Origin: Ditylenchus dipsaci
Lineage: Eukaryota > Nematoda > Chromadorea > Rhabditida > Anguinidae
Direction of reading: 5' to 3'
DNA length: 64,000 nt
Assembly: GCA_004194705.1 (NCBI GenBank)
Contig: SADC01001318.1
Location: 372,001 to 436,000 of the forward strand
Part shown: in pieces, positions 20,821 through 32,028 of the stretch
Position numbering within the stretch: the first letter of the stretch is position 1
How the letters are laid out: each line of letters begins with the position of its first letter
Program-made: the position numbers and the translations under genes
The notes under the pieces: model-generated
What the model saw: only the letters and a program-made list of their open reading frames with translations
Database searches by the model: none
What the model was told of the DNA's origin: nothing

Positions 20821-21884
20821 TATGTGGCTAAACAGTCATTTTCCTAAGATTTTTCTTTATTTTGACTAGAAATTGACACTTTTATGTTGATGGTCATAAC
20901 TTTTTCCATAATTATCAAAAATAGAAGTTTGACCCACCAAATTGTAGCTAAGAAACAGGGCTACGAAATAATAGTGTGAAATAAATGAATTTTTTGAGAT
21001 TATTGCGGTTTCTGTTTATTGCGGTTGCCTGTTCAATTTTTTTTGTCCGGGTATAAAATGGACTCGTATCAGAAAATGAATTTACAACGATGTCTAAGCC
21101 TGACAATTAAAAAATTGAACTAAGCATTTGAAAGAGGAAGAAAAATGCTACATCTTTGCCTTTAACAGAACTTTCAACACGCAGGAAAAATTCAAAACTT
21201 TCACGATTTATAAAATGTAACCATGTGTTCAATTTTTTTTGTCCGCTACTGTAGCTTATATAGGGGGTATATTATACGGAACATACCCTACTAGGGACCG
21301 GACCTAGGTGTAACTTGTAGAGAGGCGTAGCTTATATGGAGTGTAGCTTATAAAGAAGTTCGACAGCAGCCCGTTGGCTGGCTAATTTCCGTAACACAGC
21401 ATCCTAAGTAGAGGTGTGCACGGGATCGGGATCCCGATTCCGAAGATTTCGGTGCTCAATCCCGATCTCGAATCCCTCCTGATCGATTTTGAAAATCCCG
21501 ATCTCGAAAATTGCCAAATCCCGATGAGCATTTTCAAAAGCATTTCAGGACAGAAATATTTTCATTTTTGCATGATTTTGCGGTTTTTTTAATTTTTTTT
21601 CTCTTTTCAGACAGATTTTGAATCTGACAGGTCCTGCCGATTATTCTATCAGGTTGAATTATTTTTCGCTTTGTATTACAGCAATTTATGCGAAAAGGAT
21701 GCCTCCAAAAATTCCACTGATTTCAGACGCTTATAACTTTATGTCGTGAAGTGAATTCGATATTCTGAACACAAAACTTGCAGTGATAATTTTCTAGCAA
21801 TTTTTTTTGTAAATATTCTTCTGTAAAATAAAAAAAACAATATTTTTGCATGATACCCTCTAGCAGTTCAGGTCCCGGTTTGTA

Positions 21885-22280
21885 GATAGCCTGAAAACAC
21901 CCGTCAAAAACATTAAATCTCCCGTCAATCTTTCGAAACTTCTCGTTCTAGGTGTATATTTTTCATATTTACTATTTTTTTTGCATTAGCATGTAGCCCT
22001 GAATCTCTTGTTTCTGATAAGCTATCAACTAGGTCGATACAATTTTGAAAAGTAGGGGAAAACAATTTATTAAAAAAAATATGTAGTTTTAAAAAACTCA
22101 ATTTTTCTCCCGTTTTTAAATTGTATCAGGCTAGTGAATAGCTTATCAGAAACTAGAGATTCAGAGCTACATGCTTATGCAAAAAAATAAAAATGAAGTA
22201 TACACTGAGAAAGAGAATTTTTAAAAATTTGACGGGAGATTTAATGATTTTGACGGGTGTTTTCGGTTTGAGCCTTATTT
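21885..22280. repeat. Foldback of the CCCGTCAAA family
   Basis: Ends ACACCCGTCAAAAACATTAA and complement; arms of about 185 bp centred near 22072. A second, longer member is at 53925-54630. The neighbouring 21410-21540 is a cluster of ATCCCGAT/ATCGGGAT units without clear borders. Confidence 0.75.
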
Positions 22281-23251
22281 TTTTTGGTGGATAAAAGACC
22301 AAGTTTACCAAGACAACTAGCCAATCTCAATAAACTTAAGTAAATATTTTCCGAGCATTTTTCCTTAAACTTTCCCTGAAAATGGTACAGCGAGCAATTA
22401 ACAGCTATGGCCGGCTAGTTCAACTATGCATTGAAACTAGAGATGGTCTCCAATTGATCTCCAAGGAGGAAGCATTGATGAATACTTTCGCAATATTGAA
22501 CGAGATTTGTTGTTTTGCATTGTTAAGATTTGTTTTTTTTTTTGTTGATTTTTGTCAGATGTCATTCTGCATGTTTGATGTCATTCGATTTCCCGGAGAG
22601 TCCTCTTTCAAAAATAACATCTCGCATAGACACGATCAATGGAAAAAGATATGAAGAAAACTAATCCCGCGAAAATTTGCACCAAGTTGTACTAACAATT
22701 AATGTAAATTCTGGGTTTGGAATGTTAATATCATCGTCATAATAGGGCTAGGTAAATCAATCCAGTCAGTTGGATCAATACACTTGGACCAATCCATCCA
22801 ATTGGACTGATTCAGCCAGCTGAACCAATACAATCGGAACGATCCAGCCAACTAAACTAATTCAACCATAAAACTGATCGAACACAATCGCTCACCACAG
22901 CACAAACCCTAAGAATGAATGAAATGACCGACCCCACTGATTATATACTCCAAACGACTACGAAAAATATTTTTTTTTCGGTTTAGGGGTGGGGTGTGGC
23001 TAAATTAGAGGCGGGGGCTAAATTCTTTGGATCCTCTCTCGAGGGGGGCTAAATTAGAGGACAGGCTAAATTAGGAGGGGGGAGGGTAAATTACAGGAAA
23101 TACGGTATATTTGATTTCACACGCAATTTTTTTTTCGGAAGCTTAGTCTTTTAGCATTTACAAAATTTTGAAATAGCATTTAGAAAAAAGTTGTGAACAA
23201 ACATTTTATCAAATAAAATCACTTGATGGATAACAAAAGCAATGTACCAAT
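22281..23251. other. Intergenic, tandem and low-complexity DNA
   Basis: 22755-22880 has diverged units around CCAATCCAGCCAACTGAACC. 23000-23108 has GGCTAAATTAGAGG units ending in GGAAATACGGTA, a one-sided CCGTATT end. A short open frame at 22382-22654 has no recognisable features and is not called. Confidence 0.45.
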
Positions 23252-24637
23252 TCAAATATTTTCCAATTTTTTCTGTGCGGCTGCCAACTTGCGTCTCATC
23301 TTGACCCCCAGTTTAACAACAGCGAACTTGGCTGGATTAAACTCATTTGGCACATGCTTGATCCACACTTCGAATGACTTTCCTAGATCACCGACGTCGG
23401 CTGGCACCAACTGTTTCGGATCATCAATGTAGCCGGTGAAACGATTGTGGAAATAACGCTTCTCTGGATCGGCCCCAAGGAAGTCTTTGTATTCCTGCAT
23501 GATTTCTTCCACCAATACAACAGCTGACAACTCCAATATTATTACCATCTAGATAAATAAATAAAAGGCTCACGATTATATTTTTATCCTCATCACAGTC
23601 GTAAGGGAACGGCTCCTCATGCAACACTCGCTGGTACTTGAAAACCACATTGCACTTATTGTACTTGCAGGGATACATAGACACTGTCATCTTCATTCCA
23701 GCCTTGTAGCAGATTTGACGCACCATATAGAACCCAGTTTGCATGCATCATTCGGATAATTTGTTGAGAAGATGATGTTCTTGTACGCATCGATGACAAT
23801 AGCTGTTCCATACTTGTGCTGTAAAAAGTGAAGACATTTAGATGCCACACGCAGCCAATAATTACATGTCCATTTGGATCTTCTTGTGGCGGCCCGAACA
23901 AGTACTCTTCTTCGTTAGCTTCGTAGTTTTGCACATCGATCACTATGGGAATGTGTCTGTTCCATGGCTGAAAAATGAAAGCTGAACGGTGGTTGGACGG
24001 ATATGATTAGACCTACCGCCTCGTGGATCAAGCTGTCCTCATTTGGAAGAATAGACGTGAAACTGACAAAAGTTATACTAAAAGCTGGTTGGAAGTTGTC
24101 TAGATTCACTTCCTCGCTATCCGAAAGGTCATCGTACTCGCCGAGATCCAAATGCAAGTCGAATTTCCCCTTGTAAGCCACATTTGGCAAAACACACATG
24201 GCAAGCCGTTGATCGATGGAAAGCACTTCGAATTGACGAGACCAGACGCGACGCACCATTTCATTAGAGACCACGCACTGCACGATCATCTAATAAAAAC
24301 TTTCATGAGATCTTTGGCACAAGATATGGTAAAAAATTGGGCTAACCTGAGTACATCCATCATGTCCTGTGCCGAACTCCTGATATGCCTGCTCTTTGCG
24401 AATTTCTGAGACCACTGAATTCCGATCCACATGGATCTCGACTTCTTGCGGAACTGATGGCATTTGCTCTAGCTTGCAGATCTGGCTTTTGGTTAATTGC
24501 GACTTCACTTCTTTAGTTAACTGGAACAGCTTGGTTGGAATGATGTACAATGGAAGACCCATGCTGACAAAGACAAGCCCTGCGATGTTGGTGCCGATTC
24601 GACCACAAACTACAATTCCAGACATTGGATTAGCCAT
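23252..24637 (-). CDS. Unknown protein, 5 exons, one apparent 1-nt deletion
   Basis: Not recognised. Exons in order: 24637-24347, 24289-24017, 23967-23866, 23818-23574, 23548-23252 (TGA), about 402 codons. It starts MANPMSGIVV. Residues 13-32 (IGTNIAGLVFVSMGLPLYII) are hydrophobic. The middle is acidic (GEYDDLSDSEE), the fourth exon is Cys-rich (YPCKYNKC) and the end is basic (KMRRKLAAAQKK). All introns are 40-60 bp with good sites. Exon 4 is 245 nt, one short of a multiple of three: the frame is good up to YPNDAC and good again from TGFYMVRQIC, so one base appears missing near 23737. That means either a young pseudogene or an assembly slip. No domain could be named. Confidence 0.72.
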
Positions 24638-24937
24638 TTTTGAGTAGATTTTTCTGAAATGGATGCGTTAACAACAGTCAGTTAAAAGAAGTGTTATTGA
24701 CAAGAGGTTTTGAATCAAAACTAACAAGCATGCATGTTATGTCAGTGAAACGGCTACCCTTATGCAAAACAGTTTACTGATTTCGAGACTGAAAAACTCA
24801 AAAAAAGAAAACTTTAAAGGGGCATACCAGCGCGTTACACGGTCAATTTCAAATTTTCAAAAGGCGGGGACCACGCTTTCAGGACAAAAAACATTTGATT
24901 AGAAAATGTTCCTTCAAATTATTTATTATTGGCTATA
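24638..24937. other. Upstream region of the unknown gene
   Basis: Likely promoter side of the gene at 24637. It contains a one-sided TTAA-family end (TTTAAAGGGGCATACCAGCG at about 24815). Confidence 0.4.
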
Positions 24938-25380
24938 AGTAGTTTACGCCCTCAAAAAACTGATTTACGCCCTCAAAATACTGGTTTACGCCCTCAAATC
25001 TATATATTGCCATTTTTTTCAAATTTTTGTTGCCACTTTTTTAATATTTTTACACCAGCATGTAGCCCTGAATCTTGGCTTTCTAACAAGCTATTGACTG
25101 ATTTTCTGAGATTTCAAAAAGCTGGAGAAAAAAGTCTTTGTATGGAGCAAATTTTTCTAAAAATTTAGTCTATAAAATTACTTTTTTCTCCAGCTTTTTG
25201 AAATCTCAGAAAATCAGTCAATAGCTTGTTAGAAAGCCAAGATTCAGGGCTACATGCTGGTGTAAAAATATTGAAAAAGTGGCAACAAAAATTTGACAAA
25301 AAATGGCAATATATAGATTTGAGGGCGTAAACCAGTATTTTGAGGGCGTAAATCAGTTTTTTGAGGGCGTAAATCAATTT
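24938..25380. repeat. Palindrome with terminal TTTACGCCCTCAAAA arrays
   Basis: Near-perfect arms of about 215 bp centred near 25160. Each end begins with three units of TTTACGCCCTCAAAAAACTG (about 20 bp). The inner arm contains ATTTCAAAAAGCTGGAGAAA. A clear target duplication was not found. Confidence 0.75.
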
Positions 25381-25450
25381 TAGCCTTTTATTATTATTAC
25401 CGCAGCAGGGCGATAGTCTCTAATTTTACTTAACTTTTTTAGATTTATTA

Positions 25451-25879
25451 CAGTCGAACCTCTCTATAGTGTACACCCCAAAAGTTCGTTCCCGCCTAGG
25501 GTCCGACACTTTTTTTAGCTCGATTTTCAATTTTTTTTTGCTGATTCTTTTTTCACAGTCTGGCCGCAAATATCGTAAGGATTCCGATTTTGCCGATCGT
25601 TTTTCATTTGTCTATATATTTTTTCTCTAAAAAAGCAAAACCTCCATATAGTGTACACCACTTTGAAAATAAGATGTACACTATATGGAGGTTTTGCTTT
25701 TTTAGAGAAAAAATATATAGACAAATGAAAAACGATCGGCAAAATCGGAATCCTTACGATATTTGCGGCCAGACTGTGAAAAAAGAATCAGCAAAAAAAA
25801 ATTGAAAATCGAGCTAAAAAAGTGTCGGACCCTAGGCGGGAACGAACTTTGGGGTGTACACTATAGAGAGGTTCGACTG
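25451..25879. mobile_element. CAGTCGAACCTCTCTATAG foldback, TA-bounded
   Basis: Near-perfect palindrome, ends CAGTCGAACCTCTCTATAGT and complement, TA on both sides; centre near 25665. Internal GTCCGACACTTTTTTTAGC is shared with the diverged copy at 34018-34374. Confidence 0.82.
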
Positions 25880-25936
25880 TATACATTTTTAATCTTTTTT
25901 GGGGAATTTTTAATTTTTTTATATTTTTTGTCAGAA

Positions 25937-26010
25937 TATATATTTCATTTAAGAATAAGTATGGCATATCAAGATATATTTCATTTAAGAATAAGTATGG
26001 CATATCAAGA
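25937..26010. repeat. Two direct copies of a 35-bp unit
   Basis: TATTTCATTTAAGAATAAGT followed by ATGGCATATCAAGATA occurs twice in a row with no mismatch seen. It lies just beyond the 3' end of the MULE transposase remnant. Confidence 0.8.
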
Positions 26011-26036
26011 TATACTAACAAACTATATTAATTTCA

Positions 26037-28329
26037 CTATCCTCTCAAAGCAACCACTATACCATTGAGATATTCTTCTGCTGTCAATCTTCCAGCTAAA
26101 AACTGCTGGTAACGATGAACTTGGTTTCTTATACGCGTGTCTCTGTTGATTGCTTGTCTCTTGCGATGTCGGTGCCCTCTTCCATGAACCCAATCATTAA
26201 AGTCATTATCATAGTCCGATAAATATGCTGTTTTGACTCTCAACATAAGTCCCACAAATGAGGATGTGGAGTGCCAACTATTTTCATCAGTTTTTTTGTT
26301 GTTTGACTCATTAAAGTTGTTTGATCTGCTGTGCTGGTCAAGTGTTCTTTGAAAAAGATTCCATTCTACAGGTGGATATCTGGCACGTCGTTCTCTGACA
26401 TTACGTGCACGATCTTCTGGAATTCCTGAAAAGAAGGCTAAAATACACTATTTCAGGTAGCTCAAAAATGCTCTTTTTCTAGGTCCGAGGTTTTTTAAAA
26501 AAGGGCAAAAAAGTGTGCGAAGGATTTTCGGAAAAAATATATATTTTTTGTTTGACTTGGTTTTCCTGTGGTTTTCAGTCATTTTTGCCTTAGTCCCCTC
26601 TATGGCTTTTGGTTTTTTTTGACGTGTTAACCTCTAAAATATAAGAAAAATAATGCAAAAATGACTAACCGAGGTAAGTGAGTTAAAACCAACTGACAAG
26701 TGGTCGTAACTCTGGAATTCTGATCATGCTAGAAACAACTGTAAAAAATGCATGGATTGCATCCGGCGGAACAAAAGCTAAAGCGAGAAGCAATCTGGAC
26801 TGATGATAGAATTCTAGATCAGACATGTAGCGACGAAATAGCTTTTTCTTTTTTAGCCTATTAATGTGATTATGGGACAGGTGGAAGAAACAAAATTCAG
26901 CATTAATATTCGGGTAAGACAACCGTGCTGCATTGTATGGACCTTTTTCAAAGTCACAGGAAAATGATTCTGGGAGCAGTTGTGGAAAGGCATCCCGCAA
27001 GAGAGAGAACATTTTAATATAAATTTCTTGAGACTTGCGGGGAAGAAGCACATGGGCTATTGGAAACATAAATCCGTCTTACCGCTCTGCTAGTATAACG
27101 TAAACCTTAATATGAGATGTCAATCATAAGTTATTCTTTCACGTTAGTTTATGGGTAGGCATGAGCTTTTGGAACTATTTCTCGTAAAAAAATACATTAG
27201 CTTTTCTCTAATTATGGGTGGCATGCTTTTTTCAATAGATGTATGAAGGGTGTACCAAAAAAACTTAGGCGCTACTTGGATGTACCCCCACCCCCACCCC
27301 CTCCCCAAATCAACTTTTTAAACGTGACTCATATTTTCTCAACTTCTTTGAAATTTTTTTCACAGAATAGAATATTTACAGTGTGTTTAAGACCTAATAT
27401 TGATTTGGGTATGGTAAAAGTTGTAAATTCTCCAAGAACTAATGGATTGAGAAAAACTATATTATGTTAGTAGAACAATTTATGGCTAGAGCCAAAAAAT
27501 CTAACAATGCGGGGAAATACGAATAATTCGGAAATCGACCAGGCAAGGTGTTACCAACACTAATTTTTTAAGTGGTCAAATTTTTTATGCTACCGGTATT
27601 TCAGTTTTTTAACTCACCTGAACAAAGATGCTAGGAGAAGCAGCAAAGGTACCATCACCAGAAATATGAGTAACAGTAGATATCCAATTGCGCGTAGATG
27701 GCGGCCTAATAGGATCACCGCTAAAAACTTTTTTCACTTTTTTACAGATATTAAAACCTTACCTCATTATCTCTCGTATCACCCAAAACAAAGAGCTCTT
27801 GTTCTCCAGGCCCATTAAAATAAATCAAGCTTCTAGAATATTGAAAACTAAGCCTGTAGGGTTTGCTGGAAGGTGCAAAATTCTTTTCTTTTCCCGATAT
27901 ACTGCCCTGCATTGTTCAATTTTAGATGGCATGTATCGCTTAACGGCTGCACTCAAATTTCTAGTAGTTACTCTAACTATCTGTGAAGGTTGCTAAAATA
28001 TATTTAAAGTGTGTAAATAAAGTATGTAAGGTGAATAAAAAAATTACCGCGTCCAAGTTTTGGCGGAGAAGTTGGCGTTGGTGTTCTGTAAGTCTTGCAA
28101 GGTCTGCTCTATAAGGTTCTGGCGTGTGGTTGTGAAGTTGAACTCTTTTAAAAAGAAGGTTGCTACTTTTGTATATCCAAAGCCGGCAGTGACAATTTTC
28201 TTCAGGGTTAGCAGTAAAACGATGGTCACACCTTCCAAATATATAAGTTCCGTCTCGCGACTGGCCATCAATTGTAAAAAATTCTCCCTCGAAAATAGCT
28301 TTTTTATTGCCTCTTTGAGTTGTTACCAT
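26037..28329 (-). pseudogene. FLYWCH/MULE transposase, decayed
   Basis: Transposase-derived gene. Order along the minus strand: a FLYWCH-type zinc finger (GRCDHRF ... NCHCRLWIY ... HNHTPEP, 28329-28050); a segment with AAVKRYMPSKIEQC; the first catalytic block DGTFAASPSIFVQ (about 27610); LLPRKSQEIYIKM ... CDFEKGPYNAARL (second Asp) and the CFFHLSHNHI signature (27069-26800); and a C-terminal part (VEWNLFQRTL, SNNFNES, SWHS, stop at 26037). Frame breaks occur near 27865 and 27085, and the 5' end around 28335-28450 (an acidic Ser-rich stretch) is also out of frame, so it looks inactive. No matching terminal repeats were found. Confidence 0.75.
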
Positions 28330-28459
28330 TCCAGTTGAATAGGAGGGTCAAAAATTTCGTCTTCTGGCTCATGTTCTTCAATTGAGCTGTCACTAGAAGT
28401 AAGTGATAAGCTGTCGCTGTCTGATCTAATCGATTTAACAGAAGAGTTTGTCTGAAAGC

Positions 28460-29000
28460 AAAACTTTGGAACGAGAACTGCGTAATGGGACAAGTTTCAT
28501 TTCTGATCCAGTTTTTCATGGTGAACACGATGGTGCTGTTTTTAATCAATGACAAAGTGTGGGTGTAATTGTTCGAACAATTGTGCATGGTCAAAAAAAC
28601 AGCTATGGGAGCCTTGGTCTAAACACCGGATTTGTATTTAGCGTGGTTGATTTGCTTGTGAAATTTTTATGGAAAATACAAAACCGCTGCCAAATTTCAA
28701 ACTCCTCTCAAGACTTAAAATTAGAAAAAACTGAGAAAAAAGTTCGAAAAGTAATTTTTTATCTCAAAAAGATTTTGTATTACAAACGTTGTATTTGCAT
28801 CGTATAAAAATATTTGTGCTATCGTGTTCAGCATGAAAACTGAGTCAGAAGAAACATTTGTTACAACCCACTGTTCTCGTTTTAGTTCAAAAGGTTGACG
28901 ATACCTGCCTCTCCTATCGAAATTTTAAAAATCTTTTTGAACCACTTTAAGTTTTTTGATTTTTCATAGTTAAAATTTAGGCCAAAAATATTCTGTTTTA
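28460..29000. other. Intergenic, no gene recognised
   Basis: AT-rich. A short plus-strand open frame at 28559-28807 has no supporting features. Confidence 0.35.
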
Positions 29001-29014
29001 AAAAATCATAAAAT

Positions 29015-29621
29015 ACCAACCACAGATATTGCGAGATCATAAGCATATACTAACTGCGCATCTTCTGGAAAATGCTGCAAGCATATTTTCAGCCAATGAA
29101 TACCTTCTTCTGCTTTATCAAGTCCAACTAAAGCAATAGCTTTTCGGCCAATTGCCTAATATTATCTGGATCCATACGAATAGAATTTCAGCATGAATAA
29201 GCGCTTCATTATACCTTAAATAGCATATTATCTCTCTTTAAAAATTATTTAAATTACTTTTAGCGAGAATCACGACTTAACGGTCTCCTATGGCTGGTAC
29301 AAAGGCAGGCGTTAAGTCAAAGGTTGACTTAGTTCATATTTTTTTTAACAAGAATTTGTTCATAAATTGTCAATCGAATCTTCAAAACTTTTTTTGGTAG
29401 ATTTTTCAATGTTGACTTTCTACAAAAATAGAAAAGACAGTTTGAAAAAGAACTTACTTGAATAGTTTAAGAAAGGATGCGGAAAGGTTTGAATGTATTA
29501 CACTAGTTTCAAAAATAGAAAGCGAAGCTTTGTAGAACTGAATGGCTTGTTCATAATTGCCTTTATTATAGGCGTGGTTCCCGTCTAATCGAAGCCTTTC
29601 AGCTTTCTCTTCAGGTCTCAT
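29015..29621 (-). pseudogene. TPR-domain protein fragment with frame breaks
   Basis: The start (ATG at 29621) reads EKAERLRLDGNHAYNKGNYE then QAIQFYKASLSI, a clear tetratricopeptide motif like those in UNC-45, STI1 or SGT-type co-chaperones. The exon 29621-29458 ends at a good donor. Downstream, EALIHAEI, IRMDPDNI and AIGRKAIALVGLDKAEEGIH are read in three different frames within 80 bp, and no intron can reconcile them. A damaged gene is more likely than a working one. Which TPR family is not decided. Confidence 0.6.
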
Positions 29622-30428
29622 TTATCTAAAAATTTAACGAAAATTCTGTATTTTGAAGTAAAGTGAAACCAAAATTCATATTAGGTTCTTCACAAAGTTC
29701 GTAGCCACCTAGAACTTAGTTTTTTATTATTCAGGATTTAGATTTAGGATTTCAGAGGAAAAATTCCGGAATTGCGTTGGTCCCGCTTACCTCTCATTTT
29801 TTTATAATTCCCGACCAATTTTGAATTCAAACTCTTTCTTTTTAGACTAAATTGACTTTAATATAACTTTGCTGTCATTACAAATTACTGCAAGGTTTTA
29901 TTTAAGTCAAAAATTTTGAATTTAAAAATTCGCAAAAAAAACTTGAGAAGTCAAGAGAACCAAAGAATACTTCGAAAAACTTTTTGGTCTCAAATACCAA
30001 ATCTGATGATGGCAAAGATAGTAAACGTGAAAAATATTATCAAACATAAATACCGGATTCGCAATGCAGTTAGTAAAAAATTGAGCTGTAAGGAAGCTAT
30101 GGATTTGTGAACAATCTTATATTTAAAAAAAAATATAGCAAAAATTAAAACTTATTTCTTAATAAAATTAATTAAATAGTTGTTGACTGCTAAAAAAAAT
30201 TTGTCGAAAAAGTATGCACAAACAAAGACAATCTTCTAGCAGCTTCTTTACTTCTTTTGTTCATTGTAATAATGCTGATCTAAAAGTATCACACAAAAAG
30301 CAGTGGAAACACTACCAGTGCTAACATAGAAAACTATATATTTGAAATAAAGAAACATATTTGAATACATGTATGTACATTAAAATATAAAAATATGAAA
30401 ATGCTAAAAAAAGTTTACTCATTTTCTT
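29622..30428. other. AT-rich intergenic stretch
   Basis: No gene, RNA or bounded repeat seen. The plus-strand frame at 29916-30110 is low-complexity Lys/Asn-rich. Confidence 0.35.
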
Positions 30429-30444
30429 GATAAAAAATTTTACG

Positions 30445-30692
30445 TTGGCAAGTTATGCGTTGGCGAGTTATCCGTTGGCGAGTTTTGCCGTTGGCGAGTT
30501 TTGCTGTTGGAGAGTTTTTTGTTGGCGAATTTCGCCGTTGGCGAGATTTGCCGTTGGCGAGTTTTGCTGTTGGCGAGTTTTTTGTTGGCGAGTTTCGCCG
30601 TTGGCGAGTTTTTTGGCGTTGGCGAGTTTAGGCGTTGGCGAGTATTTTGCGTTGGCGAGTTATGGCGTTGGCGAGTCGGTTGTGTCCCAAAA
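30445..30692. repeat. Tandem array GTTGGCGAGTTTTG(CC)
   Basis: About 15 units of 14-16 bp (GTTGGCGAGTTTTGCC and variants), ending GTTGGCGAGTCGGTTGTGTC. The same end occurs at 35618-35646 and similar units at 32876-32970. Probably one terminal array of an array-TIR element whose partner end has been displaced. Confidence 0.8.
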
Positions 30693-30891
30693 AAAGATTT
30701 TTATTTCAACTTAAACTTATGTAAAACTTGCTAGCAATCCCGTTTGACAGGACCAAATATACATTTTTAGCCACCCGGACCCCTATATCTGCGGTGGGTA
30801 CCACCTGTCAAACATGACCCACACACACAAGAAAAGTGGGTTGTTTTTGACTTTGGCAGAGTTTCATTTTTATCGGACAGCCAGGTTGATA

Positions 30892-31450
30892 CCGTATAAC
30901 CTCTATTAATTAGGCACCCCCTAATTCAAAAACGTGTTCGTGGCATTGTGTTTTTGACCCACTTTTTGGTCACTTCTCTCATGGCTTGTTCACGTTGTTC
31001 GAGTTAGAGTTAGAGTTCGAGGTTGGATTTGAAGGTGTTCATACACATAACTTGAATTTTCTTTTAGTAAACCCCCAAAAACTAACTTTTAGTGGCTTTA
31101 GACGGCTTTGGGGTAAGATTGTGAGCTATCTAAGCTATATACATGAAAATTTTCAAGCTCGACCTCGAACTCTAACTCGATGTACATGTACACCCTCGAG
31201 TTAGAGTTCGGGTTTTTGGTTACATGAACACCTCTTACCCGAACTCTAACTCTAACTCTAACTCGAACTCTAACTCGAACAACGTGAACAAGCCATCAGG
31301 CAAGTTACCAACCATTTTATAGCTCATCTCACTAGCTACAAAATGAGTGGTAACTTGCCTCAGAGAACTTTCCGAAAAATGGGTGAAAAATACAATGCCA
31401 CAAACACGATTTTGAACGAGGGGGGTGCCTAATTAATAGAGGTTATACGG
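30892..31450. mobile_element. CCGTATAACC foldback with a second foldback in its centre
   Basis: Outer ends CCGTATAACCTCTATTAATT and complement, flanked by TA on both sides. The arms include AATTAGGCACCCCC and GTGGCATTGTGTTTTTGACC. The centre (30981-31295) is a separate foldback. Confidence 0.8.
30981..31295. repeat. ATGGCTTGTTCACGTTG foldback
   Basis: Ends ATGGCTTGTTCACGTTGTTC and complement, followed by GAGTTAGAGTT units. A related copy is at 10838-11220. Sits at the centre of 30892-31450. Confidence 0.75.
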
Positions 31451-31599
31451 TATCCACCTAACCAAAGAATACCCAAGGCATTTCGCTTCGCGTAGGGGGA
31501 ATCTCAATTTAGGTACTAACAAATCCAAATACCTTCACAAATTTAATTCAGAAAAATGGGTTTTTTATATATAAAAAAAAAATTATTTTTCAGACCATC

Positions 31600-32028
31600 C
31601 AGGTAGATATCCACCTGACCAGGTGGTACTACCTCATGTTCTGCGATTGGATGGGTGAAATTACACTTTTGGTCCTGTCAAACAGGATTCCTCATAGCCT
31701 TTTGTATATGATAGGATAGGTTGTTGACGAACTTTTGCTTTTTCAGGTCATCAGCGTGGATGTCCACCTCGCCAGGATGTACCCACCCTACGTTTTTTTT
31801 ATTTTGATGGCAAAAATAACAATTTCAGTATTATCAAACCCAATTATGTACAAGATTTATATCACCATAAATGGTTTATTTTCGATTTTGAAAAAATTCG
31901 GCGCTAGTAGCGAATACCCCCCCCCCCCAAGCATCCGACCTTTAAAAATTGCTGTAACTACCCTTGCAAACAACAAGTTTAGGCTTAGCCCTTAGGCTTG
32001 GGAGTAGACCAGCGTACGGAAGTTGTGA
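31600..32028. repeat. Copies of a CCTATCATA / CAGGTCNTC repeat
   Basis: The segment 31668-31790 (GTCCTGTCAAACAGGATT ... TATGATAGGA ... TTTTTCAGGTCATC) is related to 33004-33130 (GTCCTATCAAACATAATTTC ... TATGATAGGA ... TTTTTTCAGGTCGTC) and, more distantly, to 30740-30810. No coding region. A C9 tract is at about 31920. Confidence 0.5.

Larger units (their letters stand above)
19549..21251. mobile_element. 1.7 kb near-perfect palindrome with Tc1/mariner-like ends
   Basis: Ends CAGTAGCGGACAAAAAAAAT and complement, flanked by TA on both sides, as for Tc1/mariner. Arms of about 830 bp around a short centre near 20400. Each arm contains the same CCGTATT element at a mirrored position (19981-20230 and 20573-20820). 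No transposase is encoded. Confidence 0.88.
19284..21366. mobile_element. Outer foldback holding a solo LTR and a Tc1-like palindrome
   Basis: Outer ends ACAGTCGAACTTCTT and its complement near 21353-21366. Removing the LTR restores CGAACTTCTTTATAAACTAC on the left, which matches the complement of the right arm (TATAAAGAAGTTCG), so the LTR went in later. The centre of the element is occupied by the palindrome 19549-21251. Confidence 0.75.
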
